Part shown: positions 1 through 8,498 of the stretch, piece after piece | Layout of the letters: every line of letters starts with the position of its first letter | Numbering within the stretch: position 1 is the stretch's first letter | Source of the DNA: Paenibacillus sp. P25 | Lineage (GTDB): Bacteria; Bacillota; Bacilli; Paenibacillales; NBRC-103111 | Length of the DNA stretch: 64,000 nt | Assembly (NCBI GenBank): GCA_024704175.1 | Contig: CP085629.1 | Span: forward strand, 7,863,501-7,927,500 | Reading direction: 5' to 3' | The notes under the pieces: generated by a model | Told to the model about the DNA's origin: nothing | Databases searched by the model: none | What the model saw: the letters and a program-made list of their open reading frames with translations, nothing else | Program-made: the position numbers and the translations under genes

Positions 1-818
1 ACGAATTTATTTACCGCAACCCGCAGTCGTTAGGCGAGAATTCGCTGGTCATCCTGTGCTCGCATAAAGGGAAAACGCCGGAAACGACGGAAGCCGCCAA
101 ATTTGCCAAGAGCAAGGGAGCTCTGACCGTATCCCTGATGTATGTCGAGACGGCGCCGCTTGCCGATGAATCGGATTTCAAAGTCAACTACAGCTGGGTG
201 CCGGCCGGACAGCTTGATCCCCATCCGGAAATTATGAACTACGCGATTCTGTACCGCCTTACCATGGGACTCTTGTATGTCAAGGAAGGCAACAAGAAGT
301 ACGAGAAGTCGCTGAACAGCCTGGATCACCTGGGCACGGTCTTCGAGAAAGCGAAAGCCCAGTATACGGAGAAAGCGAAAGCTTACGCCGCAGCGAACAA
401 AGACGAGAAAGTGATCTACACCATGGCAAGCGGCTCCAACTACGGCGTAGCCTACTCCTTCGCGATCTGCATCCTGATGGAAATGCAGTGGATCCATTCG
501 CAAGCGATTCACGCCGGCGAATTCTTCCACGGCCCGTTCGAGATTTTGGACAAAGACGTTCCGTTCGTCCTCCTGCTCGGCCTGGACGAAACCCGCCCGA
601 TGGAAGAGCGCGCGCTGACGTTCCTGAAGCAGTACGGCGAGAAGCTGCTCATCCTCGACGCCAAAGATTTCGACCTCACCGGCATCGACGAAGAGGTGAA
701 AGGCTACCTTGCTCCGCTGGTGCTCAACTTCGTCCTTCGCGTTTACGCGGTGGAGCTGGCCCAAGCGAGAAATCATCCGCTCGAGCACAGACGCTATATG
801 TTTAAAGTTCCTTATTAA
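1..818 (+). CDS. SIS-domain phosphosugar deglycase/isomerase, FrlB-like (5' truncated by window)
   Basis: The reading frame is already open at base 3, so about 60 N-terminal residues of a roughly 330-aa family lie outside the window. A SIS motif (SHKGKTPETTEA) sits near the visible start. The second SIS half carries ASGSNYGVAYSFA and the EFFHGPFEILDKD segment typical of fructosamine-6-phosphate deglycases and related aldose-ketose isomerases. Such enzymes act in the cytoplasm on 6-phosphorylated Amadori compounds or amino sugars. The C-terminus (HPLEHRRYMFKVPY) is the usual family end. A terminator follows 25 bp downstream, so this is the last gene of its operon. Assignment to the family is good; the exact substrate is not settled. 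Confidence 0.82.
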   Translation, partial: EFIYRNPQSLGENSLVILCSHKGKTPETTEAAKFAKSKGALTVSLMYVETAPLADESDFKVNYSWVPAGQLDPHPEIMNYAILYRLTMGLLYVKEGNKKYEKSLNSLDHLGTVFEKAKAQYTEKAKAYAAANKDEKVIYTMASGSNYGVAYSFAICILMEMQWIHSQAIHAGEFFHGPFEILDKDVPFVLLLGLDETRPMEERALTFLKQYGEKLLILDAKDFDLTGIDEEVKGYLAPLVLNFVLRVYAVELAQARNHPLEHRRYMFKVPY

Positions 819-842
819 TTCGGCAAATTTGCTGAAAAAAGA

Positions 843-888
843 AGACGACCCCATCCCCGATTGTGCGGGACGGCGGTCGTCTTTTTTT
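843..888 (+). terminator. Rho-independent terminator of the SIS-domain gene
   Basis: The arms agacgacc (843-850) and ggtcgtct (874-881) pair and are followed by seven T. It lies 25 bp after the stop codon of the gene ending at 818. Confidence 0.85.
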
Positions 889-904
889 GGTTGATATCGC
901 GACC

Positions 905-1124
905 GGTGAAGGCGCCGGAGTCCAGGGAAGCCTGGATCCTGGAAATTGTGCGTGGGAAGCCCGTGGCGGTTGATTCTAGAGGCCAGGAAAGATATGTGAC
1001 CTTTTCAGCCGGTGTATCTGAGTGGAAATCCGGGCAAAGCATAGCAGAATGGATTACAAATGCCGATGATGCCGTATATAAGGCTAAAAGTTTGGGGAGG
1101 AATCGAGTCGTTCTTGGCGACTAA
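905..1124 (+). pseudogene. C-terminal remnant of a GGDEF diguanylate cyclase
   Basis: The frame ending at 1124 reads VTFSAGVSEWKSG, then ITNADDAVYKAKSLGRNRVV, which is the C-terminal third of a GGDEF domain. The GGDEF active-site loop and everything upstream are absent. The sequence starts directly after the terminator at 888 with no promoter or plausible start. It is a dead fragment, probably left by a deletion or recombination. The next remnant (aldo/keto reductase) begins only 20 bp downstream. Confidence 0.7.
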
Positions 1125-1144
1125 TTGCAAAAGGAAGGGGTTCT

Positions 1145-1285
1145 TTGGATGGTCAACCCGAAGCGGTCAGGCAGACGGCGGCGCTCGTTCGGCGACTGGC
1201 CGAAGAGAAGGAAACGACGCGCGAAGCGATCGTGCTCGCTTGGCCGATGCGTCATCCCGCCGGAATTCAGCCGGTCTCCAGAGGC
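1145..1285 (+). pseudogene. Aldo/keto reductase C-terminal remnant
   Basis: This frame encodes LVRRLAEEKETTREAIVLAW followed by RHPAGIQPV, the conserved late helix and strand of aldo/keto reductases that precede the NADPH-binding loop. The catalytic Asp/Tyr/Lys/His part is missing, and after about residue 45 the frame loses all similarity. It is a fragment of about 45 codons. It meets the opposite-strand remnant at about 1290, which marks a rearrangement junction. Confidence 0.55.
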
Positions 1286-1289
1286 AGTA

Positions 1290-2040
1290 TGGTCAACGGC
1301 TTGGACCGTGAACCTTCCGGCACTGATCTCTCCACGTGAAAGTTTCCCAACGTCCTTGTCAATATCTATTCCCGCTTCGATGGTGGCGGAAGCGACTGCC
1401 GCCGGTGCCGAGCCTTTCGCCAGCTGCTTCGCGCCGACCTTCAACAGTCCTTGCTTCACCACAGCGGTGGTCGCTCCGAGGGCCGCTCCCTTCACGCCAC
1501 CACCGGCGGACGGCGCCCGTCTTCGTATATGTCGCCAAATCACTTGGGAATGCTTGATTCGCATACCGCGAAGTGTCATTTACGATATCCATCGATTCTT
1601 GCTTGGGGAGGGGTTTCGATTCAACATCCTCAAACCGAAGTCGGTCAGACGCATTTCGATGCGTATCAGCGTAATCCGGACTTTTCAGCGAACCGGTTTT
1701 TGCACGACCGGCAAACAGTTCCTTCACTCTTTCCAACTGATCCTTCGGAACAATCTTTTGCCGGCCGCGGTCGAACACATTCGATTGATCATACGTCGAT
1801 TGCTTCGCCGTCCCCCAGTACTTGAGACCCGCTTCCGAGACTTGATTGCCATTCTTCAGCACAGTCAAATCCGCAGTGCCCTCGCTCCCCTACCGCCCCT
1901 CGATCCGGACATCCAGATCTTGTCGACCATTGCCTGCGGCATCCGCTAGAAAGGTTCGCTTGTGATGAAGCTCAGCCGCATACTCCCCGGTTGTCGTATA
2001 CTGTTGGCGCGGCCGTCCTTGGCTGGAAAGACAAGGCAAG
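1290..2040 (-). pseudogene. Decayed glycine-zipper-type protein of unknown function
   Basis: Read on the minus strand, a continuous protein can be pieced together across a stop (about 1890-1892) and a frame change (about 1500). It has a hydrophilic N-part (YTTTGEYAAELHHKRTF; VFDRGRQKIVPKDQLERVKE), then a Gly/Ala-rich stretch (GVKGAALGATTAVVKQG), then GIDIDKDVGKLSRGEISAG. The last part resembles N-terminal regions of glycine-zipper proteins sometimes tied to polymorphic toxins, but I cannot name a family. It ends abruptly at about 1290 against the reversed aldo/keto reductase fragment. Not functional as written. Confidence 0.4.
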
Positions 2041-2183
2041 AATCCCGTGTTATCCACTGATCCCTTAGTCTCGGAATCAGAGCTGCGAAAAGTGAAAGTT
2101 GATTATACGAGGTAAATGGATTAAGCCTACCACGATGTTTTGAATTATAGGCTTTTCGCTACACTGGTTGGGCATCTCGTATC

Positions 2184-2699
2184 CTATAGCCAATTCCAAT
2201 ATTTATTTCCATTCGTGATTATGAATCGATATAACCAAGTTTCAAAATTACAATGAAGGTTTATACCTTCATCAAAGAATGAACTATTAATTTTCACATA
2301 CATATATTCCTCTTTTCCTTGATTAAACGCATCACAATCAATAACAATGTTCTCTTGCAAAATATAAGCGATTGGAAGACAACCTTCAGCATTTAAGGAA
2401 TGATAAAAATTAACTACTTCATCACATGAATAAATTAAATTTTCACCGCCATACAAATGATGATTAAAAAGACTACACCCATTGCAATATTTTAGAAAAT
2501 CAATATATTCAATTGGTACATTCATGTTAATTTGATCTAATAAATAATTGATATTATCCTGTGTTGCAGGTGAATTTATTGAACAAGTATATGCCTCCAC
2601 TTCACCATTTGTATTTTGTAAATAAATATGTTGATTTCCTAACTTTAATCTTTCAATTAGACCTGTCATTGTGTTATTTACAGGATACCGCCTTTTCAT
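2184..2699 (-). CDS. SMI1/KNR4 (SUKH) family immunity protein
   Basis: This 171-aa cytoplasmic protein has the SUKH layout: an N-terminal helix, LPEDY-like segment VPIEYIDFLKYCNG (about residues 80-93), a central beta region with YMYVKINSSFF, and a final FETWLYRFIITNG helix. SUKH proteins commonly neutralise nuclease toxins encoded next to them. It lies directly downstream of a secreted HNH nuclease gene on the same strand, as expected for a toxin-immunity pair. A good ribosome site (gaggag) precedes the ATG. A hairpin and a TATAAT box in the 120-bp gap suggest it can also be transcribed on its own. The gene is far more AT-rich than the surrounding chromosome and intact, which suggests horizontal acquisition. 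The cognate relation is inferred from context. Confidence 0.75.
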   Translation of the reverse strand: MKRRYPVNNTMTGLIERLKLGNQHIYLQNTNGEVEAYTCSINSPATQDNINYLLDQINMNVPIEYIDFLKYCNGCSLFNHHLYGGENLIYSCDEVVNFYHSLNAEGCLPIAYILQENIVIDCDAFNQGKEEYMYVKINSSFFDEGINLHCNFETWLYRFIITNGNKYWNWL

Positions 2700-2768
2700 A
2701 TAGTTCTCCTCACTGAATCTCCATATATTTCATTAGTTGATTGAAATTTCATAAATTTACACAATAAT

Positions 2769-2798
2769 ATTATACCAAAAGAAGAAGACACCTAGAAA
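2769..2798 (-). promoter_or_regulatory. Candidate promoter of the immunity gene
   Basis: On the minus strand a perfect TATAAT (2769-2774) lies 70 bp before the immunity start codon. The -35 hexamer is weak (TTTCTA, 2793-2798, 18-bp spacing) and falls in the loop of the intergenic hairpin. Confidence 0.45.
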
Positions 2799-2805
2799 GG
2801 TGTCT
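2786..2805 (-). terminator. Intergenic hairpin between toxin and immunity genes
   Basis: The arms agacacc/ggtgtct (2786-2792, 2799-2805) form a perfect stem; on the minus strand it is followed by a pyrimidine-rich TCTTCTTTT tail. It lies 15 bp after the toxin stop codon, so it probably terminates or attenuates the toxin transcript before the immunity gene. Confidence 0.6.
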
Positions 2806-2819
2806 GTCTATCTGATTAA

Positions 2820-3773
2820 TTAATAATAAGCCCACCAAGAATTTACTACGTAGACATGGAAGTTTGTTGGGATCGGAATCAAATTATCAAAATCATTTGT
2901 TCCTCCATACTCTCTAGGTTTAATATGATGAATATTAATCACAGATCCTGACCAGTCATAACCATTGTTTGGATACAGTTCGCTGTATTGTTTAATATAA
3001 TTTGCTCTATCTTGTGTTGTCCATTCAATAGGTGTTGTCTTTAACCATCTTGTCGATGATGGTTCAGTCATTACTTTATAAGAAACTGGGTCTTGATAGT
3101 ACGGATAAAGTTTAGCCTGTTTATTGGCAAGAAATGTTTGCGTAGAACCTTTGTTGGAAGCACATCCATTTTGATTACAAATTGTTATGGTTGCATTTTG
3201 GACGTAATAATCGGTTCTTGGGATATTTATCGTTTTCGAACCAGTCTTTCCAACTTTAATCTGGGATCCGAGCACTGTATCACTTAGGGTACTTACAATA
3301 TTGAAAGGTGTATACCTTGTACTCCCTGAGTATAGACCTAAGTTTACAGATAAGGATGTAGCTGGACTACCACTTACTAAGACAACTTTATATGATTGTT
3401 CTATTTGACCATATCCTTGTTTAAAATCAAGATACTGCATCACATCTACTATTGTGTCATTTGCAGCTATACTTTGCATTGTATCGGAAGATTTCTGAGT
3501 ATCTTCGGCCTCTAACATTCTTCTATCTTCATTAGTTATTGATTGAGGTAATGGCTGAACTTCGGACTTATTCATCTTTTGAGCGGAATTACCACTAATA
3601 ATTAGACGAATCTTTCTTTCAGTTCTTCCATCTGCCAATATTTCATATTTTCCGTCATCTATTGTGGCTTTAGTTATTTCTGGTCCTTTCGAACTCACTG
3701 AATCAGCAAATGCAGTGGAAACAGAGAGTAACATAGACAGTGCAACGGTTAATGACAGTGTTTTTAATTTCAT
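2820..3773 (-). CDS. Secreted HNH endonuclease toxin
   Basis: This 317-aa protein starts with a clear Sec signal peptide (Lys, hydrophobic core, cleavage near ADS at about residue 23). A central part of about 200 residues, rich in Ser/Thr and beta-prone, is unfamiliar to me. The last 60 residues carry an HNH/colicin-type nuclease core: NIHHIKPREYGGTNDFDNLI with a following His about 15 residues on and an aromatic end (WWAYY). The paired His and the distal His are the expected metal ligands and catalytic base. The SUKH gene downstream supports a bacteriocin-like role against related cells. Export by Sec rather than an LXG/WXG100 domain is unusual for Gram-positive polymorphic toxins. The start has a strong site (gaggtga). 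The gene is AT-rich and intact, unlike its neighbourhood. Confidence 0.75.
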   Translation of the reverse strand: MKLKTLSLTVALSMLLSVSTAFADSVSSKGPEITKATIDDGKYEILADGRTERKIRLIISGNSAQKMNKSEVQPLPQSITNEDRRMLEAEDTQKSSDTMQSIAANDTIVDVMQYLDFKQGYGQIEQSYKVVLVSGSPATSLSVNLGLYSGSTRYTPFNIVSTLSDTVLGSQIKVGKTGSKTINIPRTDYYVQNATITICNQNGCASNKGSTQTFLANKQAKLYPYYQDPVSYKVMTEPSSTRWLKTTPIEWTTQDRANYIKQYSELYPNNGYDWSGSVINIHHIKPREYGGTNDFDNLIPIPTNFHVYVVNSWWAYY

Positions 3774-4707
3774 ACAATCACCTCTAACTAATTTCTTCCA
3801 TTAAAATATAAATGAGTATAATTGCCTAATATTTGGTATTAAACATCTTGAGAATGTCTCCCCTTTGGGGGGAGTATAAGCCATACTCCCTATGGGAAGT
3901 ACCACTGCATAGACTGATTTAACGGCTCCCGACCTTAATCAAATTTCGGGCAGCAGTGAAAAGATCTGCCCAGCTTTGCCGGGATGACCTTGCCATCGCG
4001 TACCTGCCCGCAGCAACGTAATGTAGTACGGCCAGGATACCATGGGCGGAATGACCGGGCAGCATTCCACATGCTCCCCGTTACCGTCAGGAATAATCTG
4101 CCGCCGCAGGCACCGATCCTCCCTGCAGCACTTTGGCAGTCGGCCCTACCCTACCTTACCTGAGGAGAATGATTTGGCAGGAATACCTCAAACTCCTGGT
4201 GCCTTCTGGAGCAATAGAATAGGACGCCGTGGACCCCACGCACCGTTTCAGGCTGCAGCACGTATGCCGCCGGCTGGACGTCGCCGGACTGAACGATTCG
4301 GCCACGCAGCGACCCGATCTATCTTGTCGGCGGGAACGTGGAAACAGGTGTCCTTCATTGCCCAGGGGGTCGAAGATGCGTTCGCTCAGCTCCAGAGGCA
4401 GGAAAATGCCTTAAATCAAGTTTCTAGAGAAGGCTCCTTGCATCTTCTTGAATAAGGAGGTGAGAGGGGCTTTTCGTATTATCAGGTTATCCAGTGTTTA
4501 CTGGGTAGCCTTTTTCTTTGGGCGGTTTACGATGGCGGTAGCCGGGAGAACGTGGGGCTTTTAGGGGAAATAACCCCGAAAAAAACTGTTCTCCCACTGC
4601 CCCCAATGACCATGTTTGAGCTGGTAGAGGCAACGACCTCGCATCACAAGCGAAGCTATGGGTTTGGAACTATCGTGGGATTGCCGGCAATAAGGTATGG
4701 AATCGTT
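3774..4707. other. Gene-poor stretch with hairpins, no recognisable gene
   Basis: No frame in this 930-bp stretch gives a protein I recognise. A 137-codon open frame (4042-4455, plus) lacks a ribosome site and has the Arg/Pro-rich look of non-coding GC-rich DNA. An inverted repeat (gggagtat 3870-3877, atactccc 3883-3890) lies upstream of the toxin gene, and a terminator-like hairpin lies at 4484-4515. Base composition switches from AT-rich to GC-rich near 3900, marking the edge of the toxin island. Confidence 0.5.
4484..4515 (+). terminator. Orphan terminator-like hairpin
   Basis: Twelve-base arms aggttatccagt (4484-4495) and actgggtagcct (4500-4511) pair with two G-T wobbles around a 4-base loop and run into five T. 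There is no intact gene upstream, so it may be left from a deleted gene or belong to the IS110 end. Confidence 0.55.
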
Positions 4708-5756
4708 ATGGAACCGGTCGTGGGAATAGACGTGACTAAAGGCGCTAGTGTGCTGCAAGCATTTTTGAAAAAGAATGAACCGTATGGGAAATCCAAGAGC
4801 ATCTCGCACGGGGAAATGGGTTTGAACGACTAGGGGAACTCTTGGCGGAGTTACAAGTGAAGACGTTGGTTGCTCCTGTAGTCGTCTTAGAAGCAACGGG
4901 ACATTACCACCGTGGGTTGGCCGGTTATTTAGGACGCAATGGATGGAAGTATGTCATTGTCAACCCCCTGCAGTCGAAACGTGCTAAGGGAATTCAGTTG
5001 CGCAAGGTAAAAACGTATGCAGCGGACGCATGGCACTTGGCGGATATGTATTACAGGGGAGATGTTACATCACATCGAACGTGAGAAGAGACGTACACCG
5101 AGCTTCAGCATGTGACGCGGCAAAGCATGAATTTGTAACCGGTCTGTTCGTTCAGGCCAAGTTGAACGCGAGAGCTTTGCTGGAACAGGTATTTCCCGCC
5201 TATACGGAGATGTTTTCCGACTTGTTTTCTGTAATGGCATTGAGGGTTCTGAAGCTCTGAAGCAATGTTTAAACGGAAGAGAAGATTTAGCAGAAGCGAT
5301 CCATGAGGTCGCAGGAAAATCTCATTCCAGACGGTGGGTTCAAGATAAAGCTGGACAACTTGAAGCATTGTTGGAAGTTTGGAATAAGCGACCGAGAAGC
5401 CAATCGCAAACTCATGTATTGAACAGTATGGTCAGCCTGCTACTTGAGTTCGTGGAACAGTTAAGCTATCTTGAGAGACAGATGAATTGCTACCCGAAGT
5501 AGAGTTAATAAAAAGCATACCTGGGATCGGGGATAAACTTGCGGCGGCGATTGTAGCTGAGATTGGCGATATACGACAGTTTCAGGAAGCTAAACAGCTT
5601 GTCGCCTTTGCGAGGTTAGATCCTGGTATATTCAGTTCGGGAAAATAGAAAAGGAAAGAGGGCAAGCCGTACAAGGTGGTTGTGATCGCTTGCGCCAACA
5701 AGCTATTACATCACGCCTACGTCATCCTCAGCAAAGGACAGCCCAATAAAGTGTAG
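4708..5756 (+). mobile_element. Degenerate IS110-family insertion sequence
   Basis: Pieces of one transposase appear in order. The DEDD RuvC-like N-terminus is MEPVVGIDVTKG at 4708, VVVLEATGHYHRGLAGYL at about 4880 and KTYAADAWHLADMYYRG at about 5015. The C-terminal IS116/IS110/IS902 domain follows (LIKSIPGIGDKLAAAIVAE, about 5505). The tail (CANKLLHHAYVILSKG) stops at 5756. Several frameshifts and stops, plus a shortened stretch around the catalytic Ser motif (FSSGK then stop), make it inactive. No terminal repeats are evident, which is normal for IS110. Its decay adds to the picture of an old insertion and rearrangement zone next to the toxin island. Confidence 0.75.
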
Positions 5757-5773
5757 AAAAACCATATTTATCC

Positions 5774-5799
5774 ATAACCTTCACGCCAACGAAGGTTAT
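5774..5799. other. Hairpin just downstream of the IS110 remnant
   Basis: Perfect 9-bp arms ataaccttc (5774-5782) and gaaggttat (5791-5799) around an 8-base loop. It could be a weak terminator or part of the IS end; there is no clear T tract. Confidence 0.35.
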
Positions 5800-5953
5800 T
5801 TGTGTTGCTTAGAAAAGTATATCAGCAATTTGTAATTTAACCAAACTGAAAGACTTGACAACCATTAGCTGGTTTTTGTTGATAAACTAAGATAGACGGT
5901 TCGAACAGGACGAAGCGCTTATGTCCATTTATGAGAATAACAGGAGGAAGAAG

Positions 5954-6547
5954 ATGTCCGAACACTTCATGTACTTATTTCCCTGCGATCCGCTTGCGCC
6001 CAAGCCTGACTTGCAGGCGCTGCAGCGGGAACTGCTGCGTTACGGCTTCTGGAAGGAGCCTAAAGGAAATTCGATTGCCGAGACAACCCTATGGGAGCTT
6101 TGGCATAGCATAGTGGTGCAGGAGCATGGGATCAACACTTATGAGGCCGGCATCCATTTTCCCGACCCGCTGGATTTGCGCTCCTTCATCGACGGCCTCA
6201 AACAGCTAGGTATTGTGCCGCACTCCTATTATTTCGCCCATGACCGCAGAAGGGGCCGCACTCCTGCCCACTATTACGACGGCGATGCGCTCAGCGTTCC
6301 GGTTCTGATCCAGGAACTCCGCGAACATGGATGGATATCGGAGGAGTTTACGTTCGATTCCATCATGCGCTATGTCCCCGGCCCGTTGTATTATGCGTTA
6401 TGCGCGGGAGAGCAGTTCGAGCCCGTAGGATTCTACGACGAGAGTCAAACTTTTATACGATACGGGGAATGCAAAGGGCTTTGGATTGAGGATTACGGGG
6501 ATACGATCACCGTGCACGCGGGGAGAACTTCTGTGAACCTATCTTGA
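5954..6547 (+). CDS. Hypothetical protein (197 aa)
   Basis: The start is set at the ATG of MSEHFMYLFPCDPL because aggagg lies 8-10 bp upstream; an in-frame ATG 33 bp earlier lacks one. The protein is soluble and acidic-aromatic, with no signal peptide or membrane segment. Recognisable stretches are LWELWHSIVVQEHG and GLWIEDYGDTITVHAGR, but I know no family. The stop codon overlaps the start of the next gene (ttga), so the two are co-translated. Position in an accessory region beside a toxin-immunity pair and an IS makes an immunity-type role possible, but nothing in the sequence proves it. Confidence 0.6.
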   Translation: MSEHFMYLFPCDPLAPKPDLQALQRELLRYGFWKEPKGNSIAETTLWELWHSIVVQEHGINTYEAGIHFPDPLDLRSFIDGLKQLGIVPHSYYFAHDRRRGRTPAHYYDGDALSVPVLIQELREHGWISEEFTFDSIMRYVPGPLYYALCAGEQFEPVGFYDESQTFIRYGECKGLWIEDYGDTITVHAGRTSVNLS

Positions 6548-6801
6548 AGAGCAGCGGTAAAGAGGTAGAGGATTGGTCTTTATTTTTGGAAGCCTGGATG
6601 AATAATCCGGCGGCTGTCTGGCATGATCCAGAGACAGGCAAGCCGTACGGACTTTGGGATATGGACTTTCAACATACGCTCGGCGCGGGCACTTGTGCGC
6701 TTGTGATAGATCAGCCGGGCCTCCTGAACGGGGAAAAAACGGCAGAACTGCTGAGTCGGTTGAGCGGTCAGCGCTTCAATTATTCTTTATGCCATCTGTG
6801 A
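6544..6801 (+). CDS. Small hypothetical protein (85 aa) coupled to the preceding gene
   Basis: It starts with TTG inside the stop of the 197-aa gene (ttga overlap), typical of translational coupling. The product is a small soluble protein with WHDPETGKPYGLWDMDF in the middle and a Leu-rich C-terminal helix. No family recognised. The tight coupling suggests the two products work together or are expressed in fixed ratio. Confidence 0.5.
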   Translation: MKSSGKEVEDWSLFLEAWMNNPAAVWHDPETGKPYGLWDMDFQHTLGAGTCALVIDQPGLLNGEKTAELLSRLSGQRFNYSLCHL

Positions 6802-7169
6802 TTCCAATAAAAGAAAATATGTGGTAAATTTGCCGGGCCGGTGCATGAAGGCGGATTTCGCCTCCTGGTCCCTGAAATAGCGGTACGAAAAGGCTTTCCG
6901 TCGCGGCGTTTATCAAAATGGGCGGAAATAGAGCCGTGAGTACCCGCTATTTCCTGGGGGATACGTTTGAGCGCTTGTATCCTTAGTAAGTCTCCGCCAA
7001 ACAAAGGATACGGCAGGGAAGTCCCCGATTTCCAGTGAAGCATGCGGAGGGGGTACCCGAAATATGGCAAGGGAGTCCATGGATATGAGTACAGGGTCAA
7101 CGACAACAGCGGCTGGAATCCCACACACATTCCTCCCACGCGCAAAATGTATGGGTCTGCACACAAAAG
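6802..7169. other. Intergenic stretch, nothing recognised
   Basis: About 370 bp between the small hypothetical gene and the MFS terminator. Open frames on the minus strand here lack ribosome sites and are rich in Pro/Arg/Cys, as expected of chance frames. A plus-strand piece near 7040-7160 might be gene debris, but I cannot assign it. Confidence 0.4.
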
Positions 7170-7197
7170 GACCTAGCGATGATCCTTCCGCTAGGTC
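7170..7197. terminator. Bidirectional terminator at the 3' end of the MFS gene
   Basis: Nine-base arms gacctagcg (7170-7178) and cgctaggtc (7189-7197) with T after one arm and A before the other, so it can stop transcription from both sides. It lies 10 bp beyond the MFS stop codon. Confidence 0.8.
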
Positions 7198-7206
7198 TTT
7201 TAGAAG

Positions 7207-8421
7207 CTAAGCCGCTCCGGGCTCTTGAGCCGAATCGCGGTCGATGAAGAAGGAAGCGAGCAGTCCTATGGACAGGACCAGTGCAAGGAGGATAAAAGTC
7301 AGGGCATAGCCGCCGGACTTCAGGAACTGCATCGACATGACCGGCCCCACGCTCGTACCGGCGAAGAGGATAAAGGTATACATTGATACGGCAATCCCGC
7401 GGAGCTTGCCGCTTAATTGCCCTACGAGCGCCACGAGCGAAGGGACCGCCAACGCGATGCCGGCGACAAACAGCAGGGTGACGAGCACCAGCATCGGCAG
7501 ATTGGCGATGAAGCCCAGCAAGGCCAGCCCGGCCATCGCCATCATGAGGCCGCGACGCAGTACCGAGCGTACGCCGAAACGCTTGGCCAGCCGCCCCGCG
7601 AACGGGGAGAGAAGCATGCCGAGCACGCCGAAGGACCGGACATACAGAATATCCTGTTTGCTTAGGCCAAAGGCAGGGCCGGTCAAATATTGGCCGAGCA
7701 CCGAATACATGCTGACAAAGGACATGAGCAGGACAAACGCAACAAGATAACAGAGCATCAGGTGCTTTCGTGTAAAGACGGTTCCGATGTGCTTGATCGG
7801 CTCCCAGACACTGGCATGCGCCTGCTGAACCGCCCCTTTGGGAAGCGACCACAGAACGAGCAGCGCCGTGTAGGAGTACACGAAGGCGAGCAGGAGAAAA
7901 ATTTGATTCCATCCGTAGCTTTGGATCATCACGCCGCTGATCAGCTGGCCGGCAATGCCCGCCACGAGAAAACCCGTGCTGATAAAGCCGATCGCCGTGA
8001 CCCGCCTTTCCGGCGGAAACATTTCGACGGCGTAAGCCAAAGCCACAGGGGAGAAGGTGGCCGCCGCCGCTCCCTGCAGGCCTCTCAGCACCAGCGGCCC
8101 GGCCAAGCTGTGAACGAATCCAAGCAGCAAGGAGATGACAGTCAGGAAGATAAGCCCGACAAAGATGACCTTCTTGCGGCCGTACTTATCGGATAATGCG
8201 CCGTAGACCAGGCGGCCCAGCGCGAAGCCCAGGGAAAAGATGCTGCCCGGCGCAGCGGCTTGGGTCGGCGTAATGCCGAATTGCTCGGCGAACAGGGAGA
8301 TCAGCGGGATGGTGACATACAAGTCGCTCATCACCGCCATGCCCGACCAGCATAGGATGGCCGTCATTAACGGATACCGGCGCGATTCGGTGATCGGGGC
8401 CGGAGATAGGGATGTATTCAT
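7207..8421 (-). CDS. MFS transporter, probable drug efflux permease
   Basis: This 404-aa membrane protein has about 12 hydrophobic segments and the MFS signature between helices 2 and 3 (GRLVYGALSDKYGRKKVIF, about residues 70-88). A Pro/Gly-rich helix 5 region and a central cytoplasmic loop (LPKGAVQQAH) follow. The overall layout resembles Bcr/YnfM-type exporters. The start has a ribosome site (aagaggtgc). The gene lies downstream of a MarR regulator, and an 18-bp palindromic site sits 45 bp before its start, identical to one before the regulator. Expression is therefore probably relieved when MarR binds a ligand. The substrate cannot be read from sequence. Confidence 0.85.
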   Translation of the reverse strand: MNTSLSPAPITESRRYPLMTAILCWSGMAVMSDLYVTIPLISLFAEQFGITPTQAAAPGSIFSLGFALGRLVYGALSDKYGRKKVIFVGLIFLTVISLLLGFVHSLAGPLVLRGLQGAAAATFSPVALAYAVEMFPPERRVTAIGFISTGFLVAGIAGQLISGVMIQSYGWNQIFLLLAFVYSYTALLVLWSLPKGAVQQAHASVWEPIKHIGTVFTRKHLMLCYLVAFVLLMSFVSMYSVLGQYLTGPAFGLSKQDILYVRSFGVLGMLLSPFAGRLAKRFGVRSVLRRGLMMAMAGLALLGFIANLPMLVLVTLLFVAGIALAVPSLVALVGQLSGKLRGIAVSMYTFILFAGTSVGPVMSMQFLKSGGYALTFILLALVLSIGLLASFFIDRDSAQEPGAA

Positions 8422-8464
8422 TCGTCTGCACCTCTTGTAGAAAAAAATAGTTGGGATACCTTTT

Positions 8465-8482
8465 TAGTTAGATAATCTAATT
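8465..8482. promoter_or_regulatory. MarR operator copy 1 (before the MFS gene)
   Basis: TAGTTAGATAATCTAATT contains the perfect palindrome TTAGAT-A-ATCTAA (8468-8480). The same 18 bases occur inverted at 9070-9087 before the MarR gene. It lies between the MarR stop and the MFS start, where it would block MFS transcription. Confidence 0.7.
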
Positions 8483-8498
8483 ATACGTCCAAAAAAAT

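Noticed and set aside
30-854. A 274-codon minus-strand open frame at the window start
   Set aside because: Antisense to the SIS-domain gene, whose protein is clearly conserved; the reverse frame has no recognisable domain.
4042-4455. A 137-aa gene upstream of the IS110 remnant
   Set aside because: No ribosome site, no recognisable motif, and Arg/Pro/Ser-rich composition typical of chance frames in GC-rich DNA.
6780-7166. Minus-strand genes in the 6.8-7.2 kb gap
   Set aside because: Overlapping chance frames without ribosome sites or protein-like patterns.
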